From Astrocystis sublimbata (lineage: Eukaryota; Ascomycota; Sordariomycetes; Xylariales; Xylariaceae): 64,000 nt of DNA. The first letter of the stretch is position 1; every line of letters begins with the position of its first letter. Positions 1 to 10,478 of the stretch are shown one piece after another. The position numbers and the translations under genes are program-made. The notes under the pieces are model-generated. The model searched no databases and was not told where the DNA came from. It worked only from the letters and a program-made list of their open reading frames with translations. The stretch spans positions 1 through 64,000 of the forward strand of contig JAJNNY010000026.1 of the NCBI GenBank assembly GCA_022453515.1, read 5' to 3'.

Positions 1-884
1 GGTCTGTGACGCTGTTACCGGATTTCGACGAAATTACCTGGAGGTATGTGCCTAGCACGAGTAGTTTTCGCGCAATGGTTACGGGCCTACTTTCAACAGG
101 TGGTAGCTTTAATAGATCCCTTGGTTGGGGTGGCGAACGGTAGCCGGAGCACGCAGATATGTGTGCCGGGTGAAGGAGGCCAACATCACTGTTCAGAATG
201 ACATCGTGGTGGTCTTTACTAGGCCAAGCTGCCACAAGCGCGCGGATGAGGGGATCTACTGATTTATCTGATAGCTCCGCAAGAGCTGGCAGCAGGGCAC
301 CTGTCATTCTTATCATGCCATTGTCCTACAAGGTCCAAACAGTAAGTGCGGGTTCAAGAGGCGCAGGAGACGAGCGAACACACCGGAACGTTGGTGTCAA
401 CTACATCTACATGTGAGTGCGAATGGGCCGAGGCCGGACTGATGCGTGCCGGTGAGCGAGAATCGACATTACCATCACTATCGCCTCCGCCATCGCCATC
501 GCCATGCTTATGTGACCACACTCGCCTGTCGCCCCCAGGCCCAGTTCCAGTTCCAGTTCCAGTTCCAGTTCCAGAGTTCAGCTTCTGGTACAAGCCTTCC
601 ACCAAGGCCTCGAGACGCTGAAGCCTGTTCGCATTGTTGACTCCGCGCCTCTCGTGAGGCACGTGAGGCACGTGCTCCTCCGGAAACTCTTGGCTGATGC
701 ACTGTGTTTCCCGGTGGTAGCAGCCGTCGCATTTGTCTTCGTTGCCAGACCAGGTGCACTTGTGCTTCCGCCGCTTGCACTCCCAGCAGCTTTTGGTGCC
801 CTTGCGGATCTTCCGTCTCTTGGCCCCAGGCTGGGCTGTCGGGGACGGAGGCTCTCGGTGGGCCGAGGAGCCCGAGTCCGCCAT
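1..884 (-). CDS. Zn(II)2Cys6 transcription factor, 5' part (3' end outside window)
   Basis: This is the N-terminal part of a fungal Zn2Cys6 DNA-binding regulator, expected to act in the nucleus. The ATG is at 884-882. A basic stretch is followed at about residues 33-60 by six cysteines spaced CX2CX6CX8CX2CX6C (it starts CWECKRRKHKC), the binuclear zinc cluster. A short leucine-containing helix (NRLQRLEALVEGLYQKL) follows, typical of the dimerisation linker. The first exon frame closes at 354. The frame resumes at 325 after a TTGTAG acceptor and stays open to base 1, reading like the start of the fungal regulator middle-homology region (it contains ILNSDVGLLHPAH). The donor is not fixed; GTGTGT at 383 or GTAGAT at 410 both fit phase 0. 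The gene is divergent from the hydrolase at 1553. Its target is unknown. Confidence 0.88.
541..574. repeat. (CCAGTT)n hexanucleotide microsatellite inside the regulator gene
   Basis: About 5.7 perfect copies of CCAGTT lie in the first exon of the zinc-cluster gene. On the coding strand they encode an alternating Gly-Thr run just after the linker helix. Unit length is a multiple of three, so copy-number change would keep the frame. Confidence 0.95.
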
Positions 885-1552
885 GGGTGGCTAATACGGC
901 AAACCTGCTAGTCGAGGGTCGCCTGGTTGGAAGCGGCGGAGTATGTCAGAGAGAGCCTTGTAGCTTTGGAACTTTGGAACTTTGCTGTTCAATAGGTACC
1001 TAGGTAAGCATTGCGAAGGCAATTCCTGGCTGGAGCTTCGTCCGCGGCGGTCGAATGATGAATCTCTCCGCTGTGGGGAACTGAGCTGAGCTCCATTACT
1101 TAGACCAAGACCTGGCAATGGCAAGCCTTGTGTAGGTAGCAATCACGGCACCTGGAGGATTCGGAAATCGGCTTTAACGGACTTATGCATTCTCTCTCAA
1201 GCAAACCGACCATGGCGAGCGTGGCAATTAGAAATACAGCCCTGCCAGCCTCATTCCAAAACATCAATGCGAGCCACCATTGAGGTCGTGCCGCATCATT
1301 CATCATTCAACCGCCGCGGCTAAAACATCTGCACACTCGCAACGAGCTGGCTATCCAACGCGATGCCCGTACGATGCAGCAGAACATAAAAGCCATGTCG
1401 TCCCTCGGAATTGTACGGTTGAGACGGGGCACAGGAAAAGCAGGACTTCATGAACATCCGTACCTAATCGACTGCCACCTCTACTGAGTACCTACCCCTA
1501 CCTATCCATCACATTTTCCCTTCAACTTTACAGAACAAACCCCCCTGTCACA
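885..1552. promoter_or_regulatory. Shared divergent upstream region, regulator / lactonase-like gene
   Basis: 668 bases separate the two divergent ATGs at 884 (minus) and 1553 (plus). I see no ORF with a credible start. The 60 bases before the hydrolase ATG are pyrimidine-rich, as is usual for fungal leaders, and include TTTACAG, which could be a 5'UTR intron acceptor. No TATA box or operator could be assigned with confidence. Confidence 0.6.
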
Positions 1553-2344
1553 ATGCGTACCACAGGCACGACCACGACCCATGAGGGAATCCACTGGTAC
1601 TACGAACAAGAGGGATCCGGTCCCGACATAGTCCTCATACCCGACGGACTGGGCGAGTGCCACATGTTCGACAAGGCAATCCCCTTGATCGCTGCCAGTG
1701 GCTTCAGGGTCACCACCTTCGATATGCCAGGCATGTCGAGGTCTTCCGACGCGCCGCCCCACACATACGAGGAGGTCACGGCGCAGAAACTGGCCTCCTA
1801 CGTCATCAGCATCGTCGACAAGCTGGGAATCGACGTTGCCACCTTCTGGGGCTGTAGCTCGGGCGGCTCAACTGTCTTCGCCCTGATCGACGGATATCCC
1901 GAGCGCGTGAGGAATGCCCTAGCCCATGAAACTCCTACCTATCAGATGGGCGAGCTCAACCAGCTAGGCAAGTTGGACGACGACGCCATCTCCAACACTT
2001 TGGCCTCGTCAATGCCTGCCATGTTCTGCGGCAATACCGAGGCATGGCTAGGGTTGGGCGATGAGGCTCACGCCCGCATGTGGAAGAACTACCCTCGTTG
2101 GGCTCGCGGCTATCCTCTATCCATTCCCGAGTCGGCACCCATGAGCCATGAGAATCTCCTCAAGCGGCCTCTGTCTATGACGGTCGGCGCGTTGACGCCA
2201 ACCGCCAAGTTTTTCGACAACATCGTGACTGCTGCCAAGGCTGGCGTTGACATTAAATGCCTTCCTGGCTTGCATTTCCCTTACGTGTCGGACCCTCAGG
2301 AGTTTGCCAAGTATGTGGTAGACGTCACTCGCAAGCACCTCTAG
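1553..2344 (+). CDS. Alpha/beta hydrolase, zearalenone lactonase (ZHD101)-like
   Basis: This is a single-exon, 263-residue alpha/beta hydrolase matching the length and layout of the fungal zearalenone lactonase ZHD101 (264 residues), which opens the macrolactone ring of the resorcylic acid lactone zearalenone and so detoxifies it. The nucleophile elbow GCSSG is at 100-104 with Ser102. Glu126 (in AHETP) and His241 (in GLHFPYV) sit where the family acid and base lie (Ser102, Glu126, His242), and the substrate-pocket Trp183 is kept in YPRWARGYP. The family name comes from recalled motif and spacing agreement, not a search. The true substrate may be another resorcylic lactone or a related ester. 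No signal peptide is visible, so it is probably cytosolic. It is divergent from a Zn2Cys6 regulator, which hints at inducible control. Confidence 0.9.
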   Translation: MRTTGTTTTHEGIHWYYEQEGSGPDIVLIPDGLGECHMFDKAIPLIAASGFRVTTFDMPGMSRSSDAPPHTYEEVTAQKLASYVISIVDKLGIDVATFWGCSSGGSTVFALIDGYPERVRNALAHETPTYQMGELNQLGKLDDDAISNTLASSMPAMFCGNTEAWLGLGDEAHARMWKNYPRWARGYPLSIPESAPMSHENLLKRPLSMTVGALTPTAKFFDNIVTAAKAGVDIKCLPGLHFPYVSDPQEFAKYVVDVTRKHL

Positions 2345-2803
2345 ATAGCGCGCATAGTCCAAGTCTCCATGCTTTGACTTTCCTCTTACCCAGGAGCAGG
2401 AGTATGGCTTTGTCAAACTTATGACATGTTAGAACTAGTAAATATACGATTTCTCATGAAATGTTGTATTAAACGCATCTTCCTTGTTGAAAAGGGTATC
2501 GAGGGTGAAATCGATCAATCATTCTGTGGTTGAGAGTTATTCCAGATAGAGGATATTCATTATTTAGTCCATTTGCACACTTTCTAGTATACTTCTAACC
2601 TCAGTTGCAGCTGGCAGTGTTTTGCTCAGCTCCCTTTCCCATGCGCCTAATGACCACCCTTATATGGCAGGGCGTATACCTGGGCTACGCTGTGCCGCAA
2701 GGCTGGCATAGCAGCAAGTTCGGGTCCATTTCTTTACCATCTTCCTTGTAAGACACATTGGTACTATAATGAAATTGTTCGCAGTTCTACTAGGTAGAGT
2801 TGC
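2345..2803. other. Convergent 3' intergenic region
   Basis: This lies between the ends of the hydrolase (plus) and the A49 gene (minus). It is AT-richer than the flanking genes, as expected for two 3'UTRs. No ORF or repeat worth calling. Confidence 0.7.
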
Positions 2804-4248
2804 TTATCGTTTCATCCTTATGTACCTTGTCTTTGGGAACTCTAAGGGCAAGGAGAGCACTGCCATCTGTATCTGTGGCCCTTTCTCCGCACCTACGACT
2901 TTCTTAATTTTGCCGCCAATCTCTTTGAAGTACAATGCAAATTGCTTTTCGTCCAGGCCCAGATCATAGCGGAGCTGGGCACTCTCGAACTCGAAGTTCG
3001 TCAAAATAGCTGCCAGGGCGAAACAATGTGTGTATAGCAACTCCTTGTGTTGCTTGTCTATCAGTTGACTAGACGAGAATTTCCGCCTGATGTTCTGGAT
3101 CACGGGTTCGGGAGCTGGATCTAGCACCTCTCGAAGCTTATCCGCAGCTGGAACTCTGGGCGACCTCCCCTTAATCAATTTTGAGAATTTGATGAGAAAT
3201 TCCAGGTAACGGAGGGCTTTAAGTCTTATAGTAGGATCTAGGCCTTCCCCGATAGGATTGAATCGAGACGCAATGAATGCGCTGTGGAACGTTTTGTTGC
3301 TGCCCTTCTTGACGGCATCTTGCCAGTCCTTGATAGGAATAGCATTCAAAATCTCCATTCCAATCAATCCTTGAAAGGTATAGACATCCTGTATTTCCCG
3401 GGCTTCGAAGTTACCGGGAGGTCTAGGCTTCGCATCAGTAGCCCTCGCCTCGAGTTCCCCTTGGGACGTCATAGTATGTGTGACCTTCCCGATTTCGGAC
3501 ATTACGGCCTGGGATGTAGCAGCGAGTGTCTCGGTCTCTTGATCGGGGTCGACAATGGCGTTTTCGGTAATTGCAGCGAGAGCTTTCTTGGCTTTTCTGG
3601 TGCCAAAGGCCTGGCCCAAGTCGGTTCGGAGTTCTCTCATGTTCTAGGTATTCGATTAGCATCAGTTGCTGACTAGATTGGGTGCATCACATACCTTCGA
3701 CGTTACTCTACTCTGCAGGTCTTCTTCTCCGGGCTGTTGCGAGCGCACAACACCCCTGACAGCCATTTTCCTGGCCTCGACAACAGACAGCTTGCCAGTA
3801 GCTGGATCGAACACGCCAATGTAGTGCTTGAGGTGTGATTCTCGACCGCCGGGCCCATCTTCCTTCGCTGTGTAGTCCAGTTTGCTGTGCGAGGACGATT
3901 GTAGCATGAGACTTGATGTTGCTGATGCAGCATTTCTGCCGGGTTTCTTCCTGGATTTGGAGAGCGCCTGCTTCGAATAGGCCTGGAACTGCACGGAGCC
4001 AGGAATGCGGAGTCCAGGATGCGTAGCTGAGAAACGTAATGGTGAGCTGACAACGGACGTGCCAACTGGGCTCCAGCCGACTCACCTATGATGGGGGGGC
4101 AACTGTTGTTGTCCAGCTGCACAGAGGCGACTTTGACCGTACTCGGTTGAGGCTGTTCGACAGCTGACTGCGTAGCGGCCTTCTTCTTCTTCGGCTGTAC
4201 CGTGCCATCTTGGACACGTTTCCTCTTCTTTTCTTTGTCGCTCGTCAT
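2804..4248 (-). CDS. RPA49: DNA-directed RNA polymerase I subunit A49 (RPA49)
   Basis: A49 is the larger half of the A49-A34.5 heterodimer of RNA polymerase I and aids initiation and elongation of rDNA transcription in the nucleolus. Three exons (4248-4086, 4026-3695, 3643-2804) give 444 residues, near the usual size. The introns of 59 and 51 nt have GTGAGT and GTATGT donors and CAG and TAG acceptors. The protein starts with a Lys/Arg-rich tail. A dimerisation-type domain follows, with LDYTAKE and HYIGVFDPATGKL. The C-terminal part from about residue 165 carries the tandem winged-helix region, beginning MRELRTDLGQAFGT. I chose ATG 4248 because the next residues are the lysine-rich family start; the frame further upstream lacks that character. 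It lies 1.3 kb from the eL41 gene on the same strand, another ribosome-production gene. Confidence 0.93.
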
Positions 4249-5521
4249 AGTAGAGGGGAAGAGGAGAGAATGCCAAATGCGATCAATCGCCAGGTAAAAC
4301 CCACGGTATGCCAATTCCGCGGCAAGGAGGATTTCTGAGCTCTAGGGAGGATGGATGCCCAGATCGAAGAAATAAAAGTATGGATTTCGCTGATTACAGA
4401 CGGGTCTTAAGAAGGGGGTATGTGGGCGTACTGCACCGAGGATTATCATGCCAATCAGCCTACTGGGAGCGAGGTATGCTTCCGATGATGCTCGCGCTAT
4501 CTAGGCATCTAGGGTCCTGCGGGAAAAGTTTTGGATCTGCCAATCGAATGGGCTCTCGAACCAGGCTAGGAAAGCGGTGACTGCACCCCACCAATTCAGT
4601 GGTATCCATACCTACATGTACCTAGGTACATACATGCAGGAGCCGTGACGAGCGTGGTATGCGCGAAACCTGTCTAGGTTCAGCCTAGATATACACTTAT
4701 CTATACCTAGGCGAGCTAGGCTAGATCCCGAGGTCCGCAAGCCAGGCTCAAGCTCGAAGGTCACCTTTGTCCACCACACTGATTGAGCTTAGGTGCCGTG
4801 CTAAGTAAAGCTGTATAGTACCTGGGTAGAGAAGAAAAGACCACGGCAGAGTTGAAATCGGTGTGGTCCTAATGGGGGATCACCACAGCAATGATAAATT
4901 GAATGCATGGAATGCCAATGCCAATGCCAATACAGTGTCGGGCTACCCAGAGGAAGATGATATACCTCGAGTTTGACTTGTGGTCCAGTGCCAGTCCTAT
5001 GGACTAGGTACGTACATGTAGGTAGCGCTTCCTTGACTGTACTTTCAAGTTCCCAGCGAGTACTTGAGCTCGAATCGTTTACATCATCACGTCGTCTCCA
5101 CGAGTCTGGCACGGCCAGAATCTATCATTGTTCAAGGGTCGTGGTATTTGGTGGGTCAATAAATGTCATTTGGCTACCTAGGAGACCGCATCGTCGATCG
5201 GATTGCTTCATGCTCAGACTATGGCCTTCCAAAGTCAATTTCCCCCACATCCATTGCTGCGTAGACAGCTCCCATTTCCTGCTCGATGGTGATTGACCAA
5301 CTGCCCTCATATCGGCTGTATCAATTTGCCAAGCCAGTATCTTCACGTAGCCATGTGTTTGAACTGCGAACCATCCATTTGTTCATCCTGGTGTATGATG
5401 TGCTGGGGGTTGGATGATTCGATGTGATGTGCCGTGTGCTCTAACGAGCTTGGTTTGGTGTTTGTCATGATGCCTTGTTCGTTGTGTCGAAGACTGCTGT
5501 GATCGAGGAGAGGCGAGTTGT
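4249..5521. other. Intergenic region between A49 and eL41
   Basis: This holds the A49 promoter and the 3' flank of eL41. Short open frames here have no family resemblance. One TACCTAGGTA palindrome lies at 4619-4628. The tandem GCCAAT units near 4913-4930 are too short to call a locus. Confidence 0.65.
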
Positions 5522-5665
5522 TTACTTGCTGTAGGTGGTTTCTGGTCAGCGCCCGTGGCGAGGTTAATGGACAACACCTGAGTCAGTGACTTACCTTCTG
5601 GCTCTCATCTTTCTTCTCTTACGCTTGAGGCGGCGAACTCTCTTCTTTCTCCACTTGGCTCTCAT
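5522..5665 (-). CDS. RPL41: 60S ribosomal protein eL41 (25 residues)
   Basis: This encodes the smallest eukaryotic ribosomal protein, a single basic helix in the 60S subunit. The first coding exon (5665-5595) starts MRAKWRKKRV and ends in AGA AG. The GTAAGT donor at 5594 opens a 66-nt intron ending CTACAG. The second coding exon is only seven bases (5528-5522) and supplies C, AAG and TAA, giving the family ending ARSK-stop. The joined frame is 78 nt, exactly 25 codons plus stop, the universal eL41 length, and nearly all residues are Arg or Lys. Length, composition and the correct C-terminus across the splice make this nearly certain despite its size. An upstream non-coding intron is likely (see 5674-5898). 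Confidence 0.96.
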
Positions 5666-5673
5666 CTTGGCAG

Positions 5674-5898
5674 CTGTAAGGTGATCGTGTTAGTAAAGAC
5701 TCGAGATGGCGCAATGTGAGAGTATGATGTCAATGTTGGGCATAGTGGGGTGGTGACCATGGTCGGTAGGTTTGGTGCGGGCAGCCTGGTCGCGTGCAAC
5801 AAAACACGGGAGTGGTGATGGTGTGCAGACATGAATGCTGCTGCAGAGGAATGGTGTGCAGAGGCTGGCGACATGATGGATGCAGGCGGCGGACTTAC
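5674..5898 (-). promoter_or_regulatory. Probable 5'UTR intron of eL41 gene
   Basis: Eight bases before the eL41 ATG is a CTTACAG acceptor (ending at 5674). A GTAAGT donor lies at 5898-5893 on the same strand, giving a 225-nt leader intron. Leader introns are common in highly expressed fungal ribosomal protein genes. The donor choice is inference. Confidence 0.55.
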
Positions 5899-7327
5899 AG
5901 TTTGCTGTTGATGAGGTGCTGAGATGATGTTGCTGGAGGGAGAAAGTGAGCTCTGGCGATGGAGTGGGACGTATTGAAGTAGGCAAGCTAGTTAGGGTTG
6001 TGACCACCCGGTTATTGTTCGGCTGTTGGCTCGTTTGCTGGCCGAAGCGGGGGGACATGGGACGCGCTGCAAAACCAAAGCTGAATCGGTGGGGCACGAG
6101 TGAATGAGCCGGGAATGACGCACATTTGAGGCCCACTGCATTCACTACCTAGGTACCTACGCAATGGAGGGCTCGGGCAGACTGGATACCGACCACCTCG
6201 ACCACCCGAGCCACCTACTTAGGTACCTTAGGTGCCTAGATTACCTAGGTAGGGACCTAGCACCCTAGGCAGGTACTGCCCAAACTTCGGGAACATTTCT
6301 AGCCAATGGCTCATCCTGAAGCTTGCCCTATAGAAAACCCTATAAGTAGGTACTTAGTGTACTCTACTAAGCACTTACAGTGGCAAGCTTAGCAAAGATG
6401 CCAAATAACCCAATGGCGCAGGTTTTCTACTGATAATCTACAACTCATATTATTTAGCACACCTTGCTTGGTCTTAGACTAGGTCCCTATGATCACGTCC
6501 CTGTCACCCTGTATGCCTGTGACTGTGTTGATCGGACTCCAACAGCTGTAGGCCATGGGCTTCTTCACAGCCATTTAGGCACCACAAGCGGGTGTTCTGC
6601 CACTCTTGTAGTCTGGTACAGCGACTCGTTTAACTTTCCCTACTTACAACACGCATTCGCGTGGGCATATCGACACATTATCCTTCATGAGGCTTTCCCC
6701 TTTCATATATCATCTTCATGTAGAGTATTAGCCGTCCTAAAAGTGCTTATGATTATCATATGCAACTACCTAGTATTATGATTATGTACGAGTTCTGCAC
6801 ACTGGTACTATTTGCTCACAAATTGACAATTTTACCCAAGGTTTTCTTTGCTCTCGAGCAAAGAACTAGGAAGCAGTTGATTGCTCCACTAGTACCTAGG
6901 AAGCCTTGTCATTATCACTCACTAGTAAAATCACCTCTCATCTATGGCAATTCATGACTGTGGTAAAGAAACAGCATTGTTTGCACATGTACGTACCATT
7001 GACCAAGGCATTCATGGCTACAAAGGATTTGAACTCAGGTATCAAACGATCGAACACCGGCAGTGCGATTGAATGGCGATAGTGCTTTGACAAACCTCGT
7101 TTAGGCGTTTTAAGCAATATCGTGTTCGCCTTTGATGCATTGTATTATGCTTTATGAGTTGGCCGAATAGTAACCCACATCACCACGAAGGTGCTGAAGT
7201 CTTTGTTTGTAACCATCGTGCAAAAAGCTTATGAGGGCTACCAGCGAAGAGGATGTCAAGAAATTAAGCATTTCAAAGATACTACCATTGAGAAACCAGT
7301 TGTACACAGGGCAGAGCAAAACCACCA
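5899..7327. other. Intergenic region upstream of eL41, rich in TACCTAGGTA-type motifs
   Basis: This holds the eL41 promoter and the 5' flank of the 7328 gene. Between 6146 and 6260 the sequence is packed with overlapping TACCTAGGTA, CTTAGGTACC and CCTAGGTAGG units. The 6300-7300 part is AT-rich with only short frames. Confidence 0.65.
6146..6251. repeat. Cluster of the dispersed TACCTAGGTA palindrome
   Basis: There are exact copies at 6146-6155 and 6242-6251 with degenerate copies between. The same 10-mer also occurs exactly at 4619, 13427, 17948, 30109, 34510, 36534, 36593, 41400, 49468, 51936 and 57731 (start positions). All copies found lie outside coding exons. It is its own reverse complement. 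Confidence 0.9.
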
Positions 7328-8296
7328 ATGCCGCTTTCGAGAATGATACCAGCCGATGGAAACGTGTCAGCATTGACAAGGAAGCTTGAAAGAACGCTAT
7401 CAGTCAACACTCAATTAGCGAATGAATATAAGGAATACCAAGGATTGGCGCCAGTCCAACGGGGCACTCCAACATTGCGAGCGGATCCGAACGCACCAAG
7501 TACAAAGGTGGAATACGTCCCAATTCAACTTGATAATTCCTCAAACTATTCCCCACGGGATCGTGTTACGGGCCGAATACTTGCTCAAAACGGCCGCTCA
7601 TGCTTAAGATGTATGGACAAGAACCTAAGATGCACATTGAACTTCGTCGGCCAGGAGAACAAGCAACAGTGTGCCGCATGTCGTCGCTCGAAAGATGTGC
7701 GATACTGCGTGAGGTATGAGCCTCCCCAAGATAAGGAGTTGGAACTTTTATTCAATGGCCCTCCGTGGAAAAATCCGTACTTCGTAGCGGGAACTGCTGA
7801 GAGCGAAAAGATAGGTCCCATCCCACCCGAGGAGTTAGAGAGACTGCTCCACGACTTTCATGATGGGAAATCAGTTTATGTAATGGGTAACTATGTTCCA
7901 CAGCGCGACGTTCTTAAGTTTGCGCTTCCGCCGTTCAACGGCGCTGATTTGTCGCCTACTCACCGCCCGAAGAAGAAGGCCATCGTGGACCATAAAGATG
8001 TTCTACCCGATTGGCGAAATCGCAGTCTAAAATCGTCATTGGGGAAGGAAAACTTTGGCGATGATGAACGGGAGAAAGAAAAGGTTAATCTAGCTCTGGC
8101 ACGGCGCTCAGCGATGATGCCCAAAAGTCCAGCTGTAGGAGGGCCAGACGAAGAAGGCAGGCAAAATTTGGTGATGATACCACTAGGGGGCAGTGGAAAT
8201 GATCAGATCGATCTTGTCAGCCTTCTACGAGTATCACGGAAATATGAGCCTCGCGAGAAGAATCTTGTTGACCATGTTCTAGGGGAGACATGGTAG
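7328..8296 (+). CDS. Hypothetical protein with a six-cysteine zinc-cluster-like motif
   Basis: This is a 322-residue single-exon protein of unknown role. Residues about 92-129 hold six cysteines spaced CX2CX6CX12CX2CX8C (it starts CLRCMDKNLRC). This resembles a Zn2Cys6 cluster with a lengthened central loop, so DNA or zinc binding is possible. Unlike regulators, the cluster is mid-protein and no middle-homology region follows. The rest is hydrophilic, with a basic patch (RPKKKAIVDHK) near residue 217. The ATG at 7328 is the first in frame; a second Met lies five codons on and gives nearly the same product. The frame is slightly AT-richer than the neighbouring housekeeping genes. It could be a lineage-restricted nuclear protein; I do not recognise a named family. 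Confidence 0.6.
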   Translation: MPLSRMIPADGNVSALTRKLERTLSVNTQLANEYKEYQGLAPVQRGTPTLRADPNAPSTKVEYVPIQLDNSSNYSPRDRVTGRILAQNGRSCLRCMDKNLRCTLNFVGQENKQQCAACRRSKDVRYCVRYEPPQDKELELLFNGPPWKNPYFVAGTAESEKIGPIPPEELERLLHDFHDGKSVYVMGNYVPQRDVLKFALPPFNGADLSPTHRPKKKAIVDHKDVLPDWRNRSLKSSLGKENFGDDEREKEKVNLALARRSAMMPKSPAVGGPDEEGRQNLVMIPLGGSGNDQIDLVSLLRVSRKYEPREKNLVDHVLGETW

Positions 8297-8539
8297 TCAA
8301 TTTTGGATCAGATTGAGAATAGACACACAAAATACATTATCTAATATCATTCAGCGACTATAGCTACCGTATCGTCTTCATATGCATTGTCTATGTTTGT
8401 TCACGTGTTTTACGCAGTAGCCCACGTTGTGATGGTTATCCATTGTCGAGTAAGCAGCTGGTTTTCAAGCCCAGACGTTAGAACGGAGATCCATCGATGC
8501 CGAGAGTCGAACAACAATACATGTCTCCAACACTTGAGA

Positions 8540-10478
8540 CTACCCAAGCCATTCCGCCCAGCTGAAGAGTACCGTGCCTTGTTCATTGTATATGGCTAGA
8601 AAATAGTACACAGGCGGCACACCACAGAACAATACCCGTATTGCGGTTAGCCCCTTGGGTCGGATGCTCGCGCTAAAGCCAGAAATAAAGATGCGAGATG
8701 CAAGGGATGCAATGACGAATATCAATTGATACTTGGCCTTGTCCAACCTTTCGGGTTGGCCTGTAGCGATTACGAGGGCAATAGTAAACGCCATCTTCAT
8801 TGATACCATAACGGACATCGCAAGAAGCGGCAAGATGGTTGCTCTTCTAATCTTAGGCATAGAGAGCGAGAAATTAACGTCGTTTACCCAGACAGGAATG
8901 ACCGCAAGAACCAAAGATTTAACAAAGGTTAGGCCATTTTGGGTGTTTTCAACTGGACGTGTGTTCCCCATAAGGAAGATGGAGGTCATGATGTGAAGTA
9001 GAAGACCTATCTTTCCCAGGTAAATCGAAAGAAATCTAGGCTTGGGGAAATGCTCTCTGGGAATTGGCCTTCCAACAGTTGTTCCTACATGAGTACCGCT
9101 GTTCGATTGCTGGATGGACGTCGCGGCAATACTTCTGACCGCGACTGTACTCTGTGGCACACAGTCAGGCGGCTTGTATGCTTCGTCAAGTACTTCACGG
9201 CTATTGTTCCATTCTGCGCCCCATGCGGAGTCAGACTTGTCCAGGTCGAGTATTCTCCCTGCAGCAATGAGAACTTCAAAGGTAAGCCAGGGGAAAAGGT
9301 ACAAAGCTCCGCAGACTCTGTTTGAGAAAAAATGTTAGAATCTCCCGTCTTTGTGAAAGTTTTATTTCATGAAGCAGGTGTGTCAAGCGTATGTATAATC
9401 GTGCATCATTTCAAAGCAGAATATTGCCGAATCGGGGAATAAAAGACTTGAATCTAAGTACTGACTGGATCAACGGAATTCCCGAACTACCAAAAAGCTT
9501 GATGACCTGGGGCAGGACACCTAGGCCAAAGCAAAACCAACGGAATCCTGTCTGACTCGTCAAGTCCTTGAGTTTCATACGAGCCTTTGCAACATCGCGA
9601 GACGGCGGTAAATTCGTCAACGATGCTATGGCAGTCTTCACACTAGATCTGTAGGGGAGCAATGCGCGGCGAATCTTCTCCTTGTCCTCCGCATCGTCTC
9701 CGGCAACTATCAGCTGTCCGAGGATGATTTCAGTCTCGGTCGCTTCAGGTAGTAGAGGTCGCAGGGCAGCTAGGGCATTTGCTACTTCGTAGCCATGATT
9801 TCCCGTAACCAGTCGATTGAATGAAGCTTCGGCGATAAGACTCCGGGACACTAAATGCTTCACAACTTCTCTTGCCTTTTCAATATCTTGAAATCGAACA
9901 GTCTTGTATTTTTGGCGAGGGATTGCATTCCCCACCTTTACGGCCGTAGATGCTATGCCACCTATTGCTTGACGCGCATTCCACATTTCGACAATTTCTC
10001 GAAGCGCATTGCCTCCTGTCAAACGATCAAGTAAGGTCTCAGCTATGGCCACCCGGGTTGATCTTCCGAATTTGATATAAAATATGATACAACTAGCGAC
10101 AAGGTGGATTCCATCGAAGAATGACATGATCGGGGACATTCGGAAGAGCCAGTGAGGCTCATACCCAAGGCCACAGACGGATCCAGATGGCTCTGACATT
10201 GCGTTCAGCGCGAAACAAACCATCCAGAACAACACAGTCGGACCTGGGATCGTGTTGGAGCTGACTGTAGTGGCATCCTGCATAATTCCCGATGATGTTC
10301 CATTGCCCATAGAGGGCAATTGTATAGTGCTAATTTCAGAGGGACAATGAGCACATATATTATAGGATGTGGAAAGATTCTCTGGCTTTGGTGATGTTCG
10401 ATTGCAGGCAGGTCTTGCGTCAGGCAAAATTCTACACTGGGTTTCTTTGCAATTTGAATATTTTGTACAGGGTGACAA
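8540..10478 (-). CDS. Multi-spanning membrane protein, unknown function; 5' end unresolved
   Basis: Two exons (from about 10478 to 9466, then 9317-8540) join through a 148-nt intron (GTCAGT donor, AAACAG acceptor) in matching phase. The product has at least six to eight hydrophobic spans: near the N-terminus (VLFWMVCFALNAM, then IHLVASCIIFYIKF), before the splice, and five in the second exon, for example GLLLHIMTSIFLMG. A soluble segment of about 200 residues rich in charged helices lies between the second and third spans. The first in-frame ATG is at 10310, giving 540 residues. The frame stays open upstream to 10548 without an ATG, encoding a cysteine-containing stretch, so an unseen 5' exon may exist. 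A possible mini-exon at 10567 did not phase-match convincingly. No family is recognised. Confidence 0.6.

Noticed and set aside
5690..6145. 151-codon minus-strand frame upstream of eL41
   Set aside because: It starts with GTG, overlaps the presumed eL41 leader and its intron signals, and has a composition typical of C/T-rich leader sequence.
7021..7095. tRNA B-box-like GTTCAAATCC on the minus strand
   Set aside because: The flanking bases do not form a T stem, and no A box or acceptor stem lies at the right distance.
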